Part shown: in pieces, positions 17,976 through 26,209 of the stretch
How the letters are laid out: every line of letters starts with the position of its first letter
How positions within the stretch are numbered: position 1 is the first letter of the stretch
NCBI GenBank assembly: GCA_046296415.1
Contig: JBKBLN010000002.1
Span: 248,001 to 312,000, forward strand
Direction: 5' to 3'
From: CAYNRA01 sp046296415
GTDB taxonomy: Bacteria; Bacteroidota; Bacteroidia; Cytophagales; Spirosomataceae
DNA length: 64,000 nt
Program-made: the position numbers and the translations under genes
The notes under the pieces: model-generated
What the model saw: the letters and a program-made list of their open reading frames with translations, nothing else
What the model was told of the DNA's origin: nothing
Database searches by the model: none

Positions 17976-18801
17976 ATACACTGCTATTACAGGGGCCACT
18001 TCGGGAATTGGACTTGCCACGGCTCAAGGATTGGTAAAGTCCGGACATTTTGTCTTTTTGTTGGGTCGAAACAAAGATCGCCTGAACGAACTAGTGAAGG
18101 AATTCCCGGAGGGATCCACCCAAGGTGTATGGATGGATTTAGCCCAACTTAATTCGGTCAAACAGGCTGCTCAAGAGATCATCTCCAGTGCACCACACTT
18201 GGATCATTTGATCCTAAACGCCGGGGGTATATTTGAACGTTTTCAAGAAACCTCAGATGGATTTGAATGGTCCTTTCAGATCAATCACCTCAGTCATTTT
18301 CTATTAACCCAGTTATTGCTCCCGAGTCTGCTGGCCAGTGAGCACCCTAGAGTAATTTCAGTCTCATCGGAGGCTCACCGGTTGGGAAAACTGAACCCGA
18401 ATGATTTGGAACTTCGCTCCGACTACGGGGCTTGGAAACAATATGGGCAAACCAAATTGATGAATATCTTATTTACCAAGATGTTGCATTCGCAATATAA
18501 TCCTCAAGGTTTATCCGCATTCGCCTTACATCCCGGGGTTGTTCGATCAGGATTTGCCTCCAATAATTCAGGATGGATGAAATACTTTGGTTGGATGCCA
18601 TTTTTAAAAACACCAGAACAAGGCGCCGAGACTAGCCTGTATTTAGCTAAAGATCCCGCAGTATTTGTACTGAGTGGACAATATTTCAAAAACAAGCAAG
18701 TGGCCAAACCAAGTGAGGAAGCATTGAATGAAAGAAATGCCCAGATAATTTGGACCAAGTCAATGGAGTTGCTTCAATCTAGGGGGTATTTAGTTGGGTA
18801 G
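17956..18801 (+). CDS. Short-chain dehydrogenase/reductase (SDR)
   Basis: 281-residue NAD(P)-dependent oxidoreductase. Rossmann motif TGATSGIGLATA near residue 12, NAGG near 90, and catalytic Ser137, Tyr163 and Lys167 (YGQTK). The Arg in LLGRN suggests NADP preference. It resembles retinol-dehydrogenase-like or WW-domain-oxidoreductase-like SDRs; the substrate is unknown. The last 12 bases overlap, tail to tail, the acyltransferase gene on the other strand. Confidence 0.88.
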   Translation: MSFKPIKYTAITGATSGIGLATAQGLVKSGHFVFLLGRNKDRLNELVKEFPEGSTQGVWMDLAQLNSVKQAAQEIISSAPHLDHLILNAGGIFERFQETSDGFEWSFQINHLSHFLLTQLLLPSLLASEHPRVISVSSEAHRLGKLNPNDLELRSDYGAWKQYGQTKLMNILFTKMLHSQYNPQGLSAFALHPGVVRSGFASNNSGWMKYFGWMPFLKTPEQGAETSLYLAKDPAVFVLSGQYFKNKQVAKPSEEALNERNAQIIWTKSMELLQSRGYLVG

Positions 18802-19902
18802 CCTATACCCAAAATACTCTTTTAACTGATTAATCGGCTTCTCAAACAAGTACCAGGATAAAGATGCGATTAGGATCGTTACCAAGAAAAACAATCCAAA
18901 TTTTGCCAAGTAATGGTCTCCCAACCAAGGGGAGGCCATTTTCCAAAGTGGAAATGTCCAACTCGACGGGGTAAAATCATACGGATTGTAAATAAACTGA
19001 TGGTATACATAAATCCCGTAGGAAATCTTACCTAAATAAACAAAAAGAGGATTTTCCAGAATTCCACGAACAATCTCTTGGCCCGTCGTTTTTCCCATGC
19101 TCGACACGTAGGCGATCACACTGACCGACATGAGGGCTTCTGCAAAACGTAGATAAACGGTAGAATACAAGTTATGATCCTCAACCTCGGCAATGGAAAG
19201 CTGAGTCACCCACCACCACAAGGCAATTGAGCTTATTAAAAATCCACCATGAGAAAATAAGGTTGCCCATTTGGAAATTCGATGTCGGGTGATTGCTAAA
19301 AGTGCACCTAAACCAAATGCATCCAGACACGTGGGCATGAAAACATAGGGCGTGATCCACTCATAACCCTGGTAGTAAAAGTAGGCTCTACCTGCGATTG
19401 CCCCTGGAATAAACAACCAAACGAGTGCCTCTAAAACCTTTCTAGGTAAAAAGAAAGCAACCCAAGGAAAAAAAATGTAAAATTGTTCCTCGACAGCTAA
19501 GGACCAGAGATGGTCGAAAGAACCCATCCAGGTCTGGTAATAAGCCATGTAATTGTTGGTCATGTAGGTGACTAACCAAATCCAGTGCTCCCGGACACCA
19601 GGCACATGAAAAATAAAAAGAAGGCCAATGACGAGATAATACAATGGAAATATCCGGATGGTTCGACGAATGTAGAATTGTTTTAATGAATGCCAATGCC
19701 ATTTCTTCTGTTTTTCATCAACCGTTCGGGCACGAAGTAATATTCCCGTGATGAGAAATCCGCTCAGGACAAAAAACAGACAAACACCTAGGTAACTAGG
19801 ATAAAAACCAACTCGATCGTCCCCTATCCAATGAGCAATTAAAACTAAACTTACTGCCACGCACCGTAGACCATCCAAAGATCGAATGTAGGATGAATTC
19901 AT
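18790..19902 (-). CDS. Acyltransferase 3 family membrane protein (OafA/YrhL-like)
   Basis: 370-residue integral membrane acyltransferase that O-acylates surface sugars or lipids. The signature is near the N terminus: Arg13 in SLDGLRCVAVSLV and His24, an R-X10-H spacing. About ten membrane helices follow, and the FFPWVAFFLPR-type loops are typical. It ends a minus-strand run: PspC, LbH acetyltransferase (3-nt gap), this gene. The pairing with a soluble acetyltransferase suggests modification of an exported glycan. Confidence 0.88.
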   Translation of the reverse strand: MNSSYIRSLDGLRCVAVSLVLIAHWIGDDRVGFYPSYLGVCLFFVLSGFLITGILLRARTVDEKQKKWHWHSLKQFYIRRTIRIFPLYYLVIGLLFIFHVPGVREHWIWLVTYMTNNYMAYYQTWMGSFDHLWSLAVEEQFYIFFPWVAFFLPRKVLEALVWLFIPGAIAGRAYFYYQGYEWITPYVFMPTCLDAFGLGALLAITRHRISKWATLFSHGGFLISSIALWWWVTQLSIAEVEDHNLYSTVYLRFAEALMSVSVIAYVSSMGKTTGQEIVRGILENPLFVYLGKISYGIYVYHQFIYNPYDFTPSSWTFPLWKMASPWLGDHYLAKFGLFFLVTILIASLSWYLFEKPINQLKEYFGYRLPN

Positions 19903-19905
19903 GGC

Positions 19906-20565
19906 TTATAAATTGATATCCTTAGAGGAAACCTCGGATTTGACTGCTGGATTTCCTTTCCAAATTGACCAAGCATCTGTTTTGGGCCTTGTTACATTAG
20001 CTCCCATGGCCACAAGCGTTCCTTCACCGAGCTGACAACCGTCCCGAATGGTGGCATTCACTCCAAAAAACGAGTAAGCACCGACACGGCATCGTCCCGA
20101 TAAAACCACGTGGGAGGTAAAATACACATGATCCTCGATGGTGCTATGATGCCCGATGTGATTTCCGCTCCAAAGGACCACATTATTTCCAATGGTCACA
20201 AACGGCTGGATGGTGTTATCCTCTAGGATGAAACAGTTTTCTCCAATATTCTCTGTTAAGACAGTGGCTTTAGAACTGATGTAGGAGATAAACTGATAAC
20301 CCAGATCTTTGGCCTCTTGGTAGATCTTCGCCCGAATAGCATTCATTTTTCGTTCACTTAGTGGAGCAAAAAACAAATACTCACTAGGTGGATGCGTTTC
20401 GGTTATGGTTTCAAAAGGAACCAACGGAATACCACAAAATTCAGGTGAAGAAATGTAGTTTTGATTTACTGTAAATGCAGCGATTTCGTAAGGGGAATCG
20501 TGCGTCAGGTAGTAATGAGCGAGCTCAGCCACCAATTCATTACCAAAAACAACAACTTTAGTCAT
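19906..20565 (-). CDS. NeuD/PglD-like sugar O-acyltransferase (left-handed beta helix)
   Basis: 219 residues. An N-terminal Rossmann-like domain (MTKVVVFGNELVAELAHYYL) precedes hexapeptide repeats from about 105 (IGENCFILEDNTIQPFVTIG, then NNVVLWSGNHIGHHSTIEDH). A histidine pair in GNHIGHHS sits where PglD-type enzymes keep their catalytic base. It likely transfers an acetyl group from acetyl-CoA to a nucleotide-activated amino sugar. Located between pspC (4-nt gap) and the membrane acyltransferase (3-nt gap), so one transcript. Confidence 0.82.
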   Translation of the reverse strand: MTKVVVFGNELVAELAHYYLTHDSPYEIAAFTVNQNYISSPEFCGIPLVPFETITETHPPSEYLFFAPLSERKMNAIRAKIYQEAKDLGYQFISYISSKATVLTENIGENCFILEDNTIQPFVTIGNNVVLWSGNHIGHHSTIEDHVYFTSHVVLSGRCRVGAYSFFGVNATIRDGCQLGEGTLVAMGANVTRPKTDAWSIWKGNPAVKSEVSSKDINL

Positions 20566-20569
20566 AGGT

Positions 20570-20761
20570 TTAGATCGATTCTTTGGGAATCACAACAACA
20601 CAAATAAGATAAATTAAAATAGGGGAACCCAACCCCAGAACCGTCGCAATAGCCCAGAAAATGCGAATTAAAGTTGGATCAATGTCGAAAAAGTCACCTA
20701 AACCCGCACAAACACCAAAAAGTTTGGAGGCCTTTCCTGTTTTTCTTCGGAGTCGATTCAT
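20570..20761 (-). CDS. PspC domain protein
   Basis: 63 residues from ATG 20761: MNRLRRKTGKASKLFGVCAG, then LGDFFDIDPTLIRIFWAIAT and a hydrophobic end, a single PspC domain with one long or two short helices. PspC proteins sense envelope stress in other bacteria; here it stands alone without pspA/B. A longer frame to a TTG at 20788 exists but would translate the terminator hairpin, so the ATG is chosen. The start touches the U tract of that hairpin. Confidence 0.82.
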   Translation of the reverse strand: MNRLRRKTGKASKLFGVCAGLGDFFDIDPTLIRIFWAIATVLGLGSPILIYLICVVVIPKESI

Positions 20762-20786
20762 AAAAAAAGGGGGATTGAAGTCCCCC
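20762..20786 (-). terminator. Hairpin plus U tract between the IscA-type gene and pspC
   Basis: On the minus strand: GGGGGA, six-base loop, TCCCCC, then seven T. A canonical intrinsic terminator for the iron-sulfur gene, but it ends exactly where the pspC ATG begins. Confidence 0.75.
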
Positions 20787-20793
20787 AAATCTA
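20786..20793 (-). promoter_or_regulatory. -7 box of the pspC operon
   Basis: TAGATTTG on the minus strand, a perfect TAnnTTTG match that abuts the GGGGGA hairpin arm. If used, the pspC transcript would start in or at the hairpin. Confidence 0.5.
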
Positions 20794-20818
20794 CAAATAA
20801 AATCTTATAGGATTACGA

Positions 20819-21145
20819 TTAAACTGCAAAACTCTCCCCACAACCACAAGTTCGGGAGGCATTTGGATTTTTAAACTGAAACCCTTTTCCGTTCAAGCCG
20901 TCGGTGAAATCGAGCTCAGTTCCAAGCAAATACAATAGACTTTTCTTATCTACAAAGATTTTAATTCCTTTGTCTTCAAAAACATGATCATTTGCTTTTT
21001 CCTCAGCGTCAAACTGCAAATCGTACATCAGACCGGAACATCCCCCTCCTTCTACGGCCACGCGTATACCGTGGTTTTCCGTTTTTCCTTCTTTCAGTTT
21101 TAACTCAATTATTTTATCTTTTGCTGGCTCTGAAATTGTTACCAT
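20819..21145 (-). CDS. HesB/IscA/ErpA-type iron-sulfur assembly protein
   Basis: 108 residues with the three conserved cysteines of A-type carriers: Cys36 in GGGCSGLMYDL, and Cys100 and Cys102 in SRTCGCGESF. It takes up Fe-S clusters or iron and hands them to apoproteins in the cytoplasm. Which subtype (ErpA, IscA or SufA) cannot be decided; no other isc/suf genes are nearby. It follows the zinc-ribbon gene by 28 nt on the same strand and is ended by the hairpin before pspC. Confidence 0.93.
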   Translation of the reverse strand: MVTISEPAKDKIIELKLKEGKTENHGIRVAVEGGGCSGLMYDLQFDAEEKANDHVFEDKGIKIFVDKKSLLYLLGTELDFTDGLNGKGFQFKNPNASRTCGCGESFAV

Positions 21146-21173
21146 ACCTTTTTGCTTTTTTTAATAAACAGGA

Positions 21174-21584
21174 TCAATTGGGAGGAAGTTCGTTTTTGGG
21201 GTCAGAATCTTTGTGAAGACGAACATACCCGTTTTGAGCGACCTCATATCCAAACTCAAATACAAAATTAAGTTGTTTTCCTTGATTATTGGGAGCTAAG
21301 TGGGTAAAATACTTAAAATCAAAACCATATCGTTCCATTTCCTCCTTCGAGACCCACTCTGTATTAACAAAATGAAAGGCGCTCAACACATCACGATTCA
21401 ACCGCAAGGCTTGTTGAATCACACGATATCCAGAACCGGCCATCCCTAATCTTCGACGATTGTTATTAAATGAGATTCGACAGCCGTCCGAACAAAATCG
21501 CTTATCGGACCGTCCGGCAGGTATCGTTTTTTTACATTCGGGACATACTCCTTTCCGCGAAGATGAATTTTTTCTTGTTCTCAT
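21174..21584 (-). CDS. Zinc-ribbon protein of unknown function
   Basis: 136 residues. The N terminus is basic and has a four-cysteine ribbon, CPECKKTIPAGRSDKRFCSD followed by GC (about residues 14-35), like DUF2116 zinc ribbons. Next comes a basic NNNRRRLG stretch and then a conserved-looking domain (about 55-125) without recognised motifs. Zinc and nucleic-acid binding is plausible. First gene of a minus-strand pair with the IscA-type carrier. The upstream 237 bp shared with the M24 gene are very AT-rich and show no good -7 box. Confidence 0.65.
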   Translation of the reverse strand: MRTRKNSSSRKGVCPECKKTIPAGRSDKRFCSDGCRISFNNNRRRLGMAGSGYRVIQQALRLNRDVLSAFHFVNTEWVSKEEMERYGFDFKYFTHLAPNNQGKQLNFVFEFGYEVAQNGYVRLHKDSDPKNELPPN

Positions 21585-21821
21585 GTCTATTCTTTTTTAT
21601 AGTTTTCACTTATAATTTTAATGAATTACTACAAAATTGTTTATAAAAAGAAGATATTCCAATTATTTATAGAAAAATTGAATCAACATACAAATTCACC
21701 GTTTTAATATGTAAAATCGACAAACGAACGGTTGTTTAGGTGAGTATCTACACTCGAATTTGGAAAGAATCCAACATTGCTTTACATTTCGAAACTTTAT
21801 TCCAACCTTGAGTTCACCTGT

Positions 21822-23201
21822 ATGCAACACCTTTTTCCAACCAACACCTATATTCAACGAAGAAAAAACCTTCAACAAGCCAATCTTTCGGGAATTGGCT
21901 TATGGATAGGCCATGGAGAACCTCCCATGAATTATACGGCCAATACCTATCGATTCAGACAGGACAGTTCCTTCCTCTACCTATTTGGCCTGTCGCTACC
22001 CGAGCTGGTTGGGGTAATGGATTTTGATTCAAACCAAACTATTTTGTTTGGCGATGAGTGGACGATGGATGATATCATTTGGGTCGGGCCACAGCCCTCT
22101 TTGAAAGATCTTGCAGCTCAAGTTGGCATCTTGGATGTCCGGCCGCTGGCTCAACTACCGTCCTACCTCCAATCCCAAAAAATCATCCACTTTACACCGC
22201 CTTACCGAGGTGAAACGTGGCTCAAATTGATGGAATGGACACAACGTCCAAAATCAAATTTACAGGCCAGTACCGACTTAGTTCAAGCCCTCGTTCATTT
22301 GCGCTCCTACAAGGCTCCTGAAGAAATTGAACGAATGGAAGTTGCGGTGGAGATCACCAAACAAATGCACCTGGCTGCTTTGGCCTGCATTCAACCCGAC
22401 CTCTACGAATATGAAATTGTAGGCGAGGTGATGAAACAAGTACACGGACATCATGCCGAGTTAGCCTACCCAATTATCTTTTCCGTACACGGCCAAACAC
22501 TGCACAACCATAATCACCATCAAAAAATGCCTGCTAACCGATTGGCGCTTTTGGATGCAGGGGCCGAGGAGCCTTATGGATATGCAGGAGATATCACCCG
22601 GACATTCCCCGTCTCTGGAAAATTTTCCAGTCAAGCAAAAGATCTATATACACTCGTAATGAACCTAGAGGAAACGGCTATTTCCAATGCGAAGCCAGGG
22701 GTTCTATACCGAGATCTTCACTTGGCTTGCAATCGTCAAATGTTGTCTGGCCTGCACTCGTTGGGGCTCGTCAGGGGCAATATAGACGACATGATGGAAG
22801 CAGGCATTGCAGGCCTTTTCATGCCACATGGCCTAGGCCACATGATAGGTCTGGATGTTCATGATATGGAAGATTATGGAGAACAATGGGTCGGATACAC
22901 CCCCGACCTTGCTCGAAGTTCCCAACTCGGATTGAAATCCTTACGCCTCGCGAAAGCTCTGGAACCTGGCTTTACATTGACTGTTGAACCCGGAATTTAT
23001 TTCATTCCCGAATTATTGGAAAAATGGAAAAACGAAGGAACAGGTATGGACTTCGTTCAATACGATGAAATTTCCAAATGGATGGAAATAGGAGGAATCC
23101 GAATTGAGGATAATATTCTCATCACCAAGCAAGATGCCAAGGTATTAGGGTCACGTATCCCTAAATCCATTCAGGAAATTGAAGATACTCCCAAAAATTA
23201 A
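21822..23201 (+). CDS. Aminopeptidase P family (M24B) protein, second paralogue
   Basis: 459 residues from ATG 21822 (MQHLFPTNTYIQRRKNL), the usual start for the PepP type; the frame is open upstream to an ATG at 21777 but that extension is not family-like. AMP_N domain first, then M24 with Asp245 (DAGAEE), Asp257 (GDITR), His340 (GLGHMIGLDVHD), Glu389 (VEPGIYF) and Glu429 (RIEDN). Predicted Xaa-Pro aminopeptidase, cytoplasmic. It is longer than the paralogue at 730-1992 by an insertion before the last two Glu ligands. The GMC gene follows after 24 nt. Confidence 0.9.
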   Translation: MQHLFPTNTYIQRRKNLQQANLSGIGLWIGHGEPPMNYTANTYRFRQDSSFLYLFGLSLPELVGVMDFDSNQTILFGDEWTMDDIIWVGPQPSLKDLAAQVGILDVRPLAQLPSYLQSQKIIHFTPPYRGETWLKLMEWTQRPKSNLQASTDLVQALVHLRSYKAPEEIERMEVAVEITKQMHLAALACIQPDLYEYEIVGEVMKQVHGHHAELAYPIIFSVHGQTLHNHNHHQKMPANRLALLDAGAEEPYGYAGDITRTFPVSGKFSSQAKDLYTLVMNLEETAISNAKPGVLYRDLHLACNRQMLSGLHSLGLVRGNIDDMMEAGIAGLFMPHGLGHMIGLDVHDMEDYGEQWVGYTPDLARSSQLGLKSLRLAKALEPGFTLTVEPGIYFIPELLEKWKNEGTGMDFVQYDEISKWMEIGGIRIEDNILITKQDAKVLGSRIPKSIQEIEDTPKN

Positions 23202-23225
23202 TTCCACTCCTTACCATTCAACCAA

Positions 23226-24824
23226 ATGAAAACATATGATTTTATCATTGTAGGAGCTGGCTCAGCTGGTTGTGTTTTGGCCAACAGGTTATCAGCGATA
23301 CCCGAATTAAACGTGCTTTTGATTGAAGCGGGAGGGAAAGATTCAAAACTTGAAATCAAAATTCCTGCAGCCTATGCCAACCTACATCGTTCCGAGGTAG
23401 ATTGGAAACTAGCTACTGAGCCTCAATCTTTTTTAGGTGGTCGGTCCATTTACCTACCAAGAGGTAAAGTAGTGGGTGGTAGTAGTTCCACCAATGCTAT
23501 GGCCTATGTTCGAGGAAATGCATTCGACTACGATGATTGGAAAATTCCAGGATGGTCCTATGTAGATGTTCTCCCTTATTTTAAAAAATCGGAGCATAAC
23601 GTCCAATTTCAAGATTCATTCCATGGCCAGGGGGGTGAGTTGTATGTATCCCATGCCGAATCTTTCCAAACGCCTTTTGCCAGAGGGTTTATTGAGGCCT
23701 GCCAACAGGCAGGCATACCTTACAATGAAGATTATAATGGTGCCAAGCAAGAGGGAGCTTCGTACTTTCAATTCACAATAAAAAACGGAAGTCGGCATTC
23801 AGCAGCTCATGCATTTTTACATCCTATCCTGACTAGACCGAACCTCACTCTCCTAACGCAGTCAACGGTCAAGGAATTGATTATTCAAGACCAACGTGTC
23901 GTGGGTATACGGCTTCAAAATGGACTTGAGCTAAAAGCCCAAAAAGAAGTTATTCTATCCGCTGGTGCATTTCACTCGCCATTACTTCTTCAGGCTTCTG
24001 GTATCGGAGATCCCGCCGATTTACAAGCCATTGGTATACCGACTAAACATGTACTTCCTGGGGTAGGTAAAAACTTACAGGACCATTTATTTTTGGGGGT
24101 TAGCTCCTTATCAAAAAAGCCTTTGGGACAAAACCATACGCTAAAACCCTGGCCCATGATGAAGGGGATGGCCGAGTATTTTATCCGAAAAACAGGTCCC
24201 TTAACAGCAAGTCCATTAGAAGCAGTGGCGTTTGGAAAAACATCCAATGAAGTGAAGGGAATAGACTTCCAATTTCACTTTGCTCCGATTCATTTCGGAG
24301 ATGATTATCAAGTTGACCCCTACAACCCCAAGACGTTTCCAACTGAGGATGGATTTTCTATTCTACCTACATTACTTAAACCCACTAGCCGTGGGTACGT
24401 TCGATTAAGAAAAGGGGTGGATCTAGGTCATCCCGAAATACAACCTCATTTTGTTTCCACTGAAAACGACCGTAACGTTTTGCTAAAGGCAACCAAGCTG
24501 GCAATGGAGGTAATTCAACAAGATGGATTGGCTCAATTTGCTAAAAAATGGATTACTCCCCCCCAGCGAGAAAGTGATGAAGCCATTTGGAATCACATCA
24601 TCCAGCAAGTAGAAACCGTGTACCACCCGGTGGGCACCTGCCAGATGGGTTTCGGGGAAGACGCCGTGGTGAATGGTGATCTTAAGGTACATGGTTTGGA
24701 TGGAATTCGGGTCATTGATGCATCCATTATGCCAACTATCGTGGCGGGGAATACCAACGCGCCGGTTTATATGATCGCCGAAAAAGGTGCCGATCTGATT
24801 TTAACTTCCTATGGACATACATAA
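23226..24824 (+). CDS. GMC family FAD-dependent oxidoreductase (choline dehydrogenase-like)
   Basis: 532 residues oxidising an alcohol to an aldehyde or ketone with FAD. The dinucleotide motif is DFIIVGAGSAGCVLANRLS at the N terminus; GMC signature 1 reads PRGKVVGGSSSTNAMAYVRG near 80; the catalytic His467 lies in VYHPVGTCQMG, with the partner Asn in AGNTNAPVYMIAEKG near the end. No signal peptide. The family includes choline, glucose and aryl-alcohol dehydrogenases and the substrate cannot be read from sequence. Co-directional with and close to the M24 peptidase gene. Confidence 0.9.
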   Translation: MKTYDFIIVGAGSAGCVLANRLSAIPELNVLLIEAGGKDSKLEIKIPAAYANLHRSEVDWKLATEPQSFLGGRSIYLPRGKVVGGSSSTNAMAYVRGNAFDYDDWKIPGWSYVDVLPYFKKSEHNVQFQDSFHGQGGELYVSHAESFQTPFARGFIEACQQAGIPYNEDYNGAKQEGASYFQFTIKNGSRHSAAHAFLHPILTRPNLTLLTQSTVKELIIQDQRVVGIRLQNGLELKAQKEVILSAGAFHSPLLLQASGIGDPADLQAIGIPTKHVLPGVGKNLQDHLFLGVSSLSKKPLGQNHTLKPWPMMKGMAEYFIRKTGPLTASPLEAVAFGKTSNEVKGIDFQFHFAPIHFGDDYQVDPYNPKTFPTEDGFSILPTLLKPTSRGYVRLRKGVDLGHPEIQPHFVSTENDRNVLLKATKLAMEVIQQDGLAQFAKKWITPPQRESDEAIWNHIIQQVETVYHPVGTCQMGFGEDAVVNGDLKVHGLDGIRVIDASIMPTIVAGNTNAPVYMIAEKGADLILTSYGHT

Positions 24825-24877
24825 TGTAGTTTGGTGGTGTCCCTAAATCGACAATAGGATCCTGTACTTTATACGCC

Positions 24878-24900
24878 GTATATTTTCACAGAAAATATAC
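24878..24900 (+). repeat. Perfect 10-bp inverted repeat after the GMC gene
   Basis: GTATATTTTC and GAAAATATAC separated by ACA. It lies 54 bp past the GMC stop and just upstream of the decayed gene. There is no T run directly after it, so it may be an operator or an mRNA 3' stem rather than a classic terminator. Confidence 0.5.
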
Positions 24901-24922
24901 CTTTCCTTTCATATTTTCCTGG

Positions 24923-25355
24923 ATGATAAGATTTATCCTACTTTTTTAGGATGTTTCCTCGTTTCTAGGACGAGTTATTGCCAAGAGATCGTGCAAAGAC
25001 CACTTTCGGCCAAAAGCGATTATTATGCGTGGAAATGCCCTTGGAACGTACCCAGGAAGTTTAATGTACAGAAAACCTCACAAACGATGTACACGGGGGT
25101 TCGAGGCAATGTATTCAACAGAAGGACAATTCACCCACGTTGGTATCTGTTGGCCCTTCATTTGAGCGAGGAAGATTCATCAAAGTGGTAGATAAACAGT
25201 ACCTGTCCCCCTATTTTGGTGGTTCATTTCTAGGAGTACTGTATTTCTTGATTTACGGAGTGAACTTGCCAGCATACGCAACGCCTGCTCGAGTCGTGTA
25301 CCAACTCACCGACCGAATCGTATTGAATGCCAGTTTTGGAGCTGCCTCTTTTTAG
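24923..25355 (+). pseudogene. Decayed gene for a small exported, possibly outer-membrane, protein
   Basis: Starting at ATG 24923 the frame reads MIRFILLF and stops at a T6 run. Adding one T restores a signal peptide (MIRFILLFLGCFLVS, then TSYCQE) that continues through KSDYYAWKCPWNV and YTGVRGNVFN. A second shift near 25110-25130 continues as LVSVGPSFERGRFIKVVDKQ and ends with VLNASFGAASF before a stop, a terminal Phe typical of outer-membrane beta barrels. Two indels would rebuild a protein of about 144 residues. The family is not recognised. Sequencing error in the homopolymer is an alternative to real decay. Confidence 0.45.
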
Positions 25356-25509
25356 CTGACTCATTTGTTTTTTGGAGAATCAAGACAAATTGGAGGTGGT
25401 AATTCGAATTCTCATCTAACGTCCATTCGTCTAAATGCTTGATTGACTCAGCAGTCGGGTGTGGGTGGAATCCTCACCTTATAGTTTGGAGGAGGCCTTA
25501 AAAGCAAGA
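25356..25509. other. Gene-free stretch with no recognised feature
   Basis: Between the decayed gene and the hairpin next to infC. Short frames exist but none has a convincing start, composition or motif. It contains an AATTCGAATT palindrome at about 25400 and no tRNA-like fold that I can see. Confidence 0.4.
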
Positions 25510-25546
25510 ATTGGTGCCAATCATTTTTCATGAATGGCACCAATTT
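25510..25546. terminator. Terminator hairpin between the decayed gene and infC
   Basis: AATTGGTGCCA (25510-25520) and TGGCACCAATT (25536-25546), 11-bp perfect arms with a 15-base loop that has an inner CAT/ATG pairing. T-rich on the plus side (TTATTTT); on the minus side it follows the infC stop by 14 nt. Probably bidirectional. Confidence 0.75.
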
Positions 25547-25559
25547 TATTTTGAATAAC

Positions 25560-26117
25560 TTACTTCTTAGCTTTCGGTGCCAAGATGACGGAAAGACGTT
25601 TCCCTTCCAACTTCGGTGGTGCTTCGGGTTTACCGAGCTCTTCCAGCTCGTTGACAAATTTTTCCAAAAGTTCAAAGCCTTGATTTTTGAAAACAATTTG
25701 GCGACCGATAAACTGAACGTACGCCTTTACCTTCGAATTTTCTTTCAGAAAGTTTTGAGCGTGTTTAAGTTTAAAGTTGAAGTCGTGGTCATCCGTTTGA
25801 GGGCCAAAACGAATTTCCTTAATCACCGTTTTATGTTGCTTAACCTTGAGTTCCTTTTGTTTTTTCTTTTGTTCGTACTTGAACTTCGAATAATCAACAA
25901 TGCGGCACACGGGTGGAGCTGCATTGGGTACGATCTCGACTAAGTCAAGACTTTGTTCCCGAGCAAATTCCAACGCCTTGGCGGTGGGATATATACCGGG
26001 TTCTATGTTTTCACCAACCAATCGAACTTCTGGGACACGAATTTTTTGGTTGATTTTGTGCTCGTCCTCGGTCTTCCGAGGCATACGATTAAAATTTCCT
26101 CTGATATTTTTTGCCAT
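25560..26117 (-). CDS. infC: Translation initiation factor IF-3
   Basis: 185 residues. Binds the 30S subunit and monitors start-codon pairing. The N-terminal domain (about 20-85) begins KINQKIRVPEVRLVG and ends with VCRIVDYSKFKYEQKKKQKE; the basic linker leads to the C-terminal domain (IKEIRFGPQTDDHDFNFK). An ATG start is used, unlike the AUU of enteric infC. A short acidic-basic tail (LGKPEAPPKLEGKR) is usual in Bacteroidota. Lies 92 nt after thrS on the same strand. No rpmI/rplT pair follows here. Confidence 0.97.
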   Translation of the reverse strand: MAKNIRGNFNRMPRKTEDEHKINQKIRVPEVRLVGENIEPGIYPTAKALEFAREQSLDLVEIVPNAAPPVCRIVDYSKFKYEQKKKQKELKVKQHKTVIKEIRFGPQTDDHDFNFKLKHAQNFLKENSKVKAYVQFIGRQIVFKNQGFELLEKFVNELEELGKPEAPPKLEGKRLSVILAPKAKK

Positions 26118-26139
26118 TCAGTATTAGAATAAAAATTGC

Positions 26140-26164
26140 TTCCAGTTTATGTCTGGAAAAGACA
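26140..26164 (-). promoter_or_regulatory. Two mutually exclusive hairpins before infC
   Basis: On the minus-strand RNA, TGTCT/AGACA (26164-26150) and TTCCAG/CTGGAA (26158-26140) share the CCAGA bases, so only one can form. The second is followed by CAATTTTTATTC. Located between thrS and infC, about 25-45 nt before the infC start. Confidence 0.35.
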
Positions 26165-26209
26165 GATGTTGTTTAAATCAAACAATATTACTAAAATATT
26201 CATTCCCAC

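Noticed and set aside
25095..25115. GGGTTCGAGGC as a tRNA T-loop
   Set aside because: No anticodon arm or acceptor stem can be formed around it; the region reads better as a decayed coding sequence.
25448..25696. 82-codon minus-strand ORF across the infC 3' end
   Set aside because: Mostly a frame shadow of infC; the part outside it is not coding-like.
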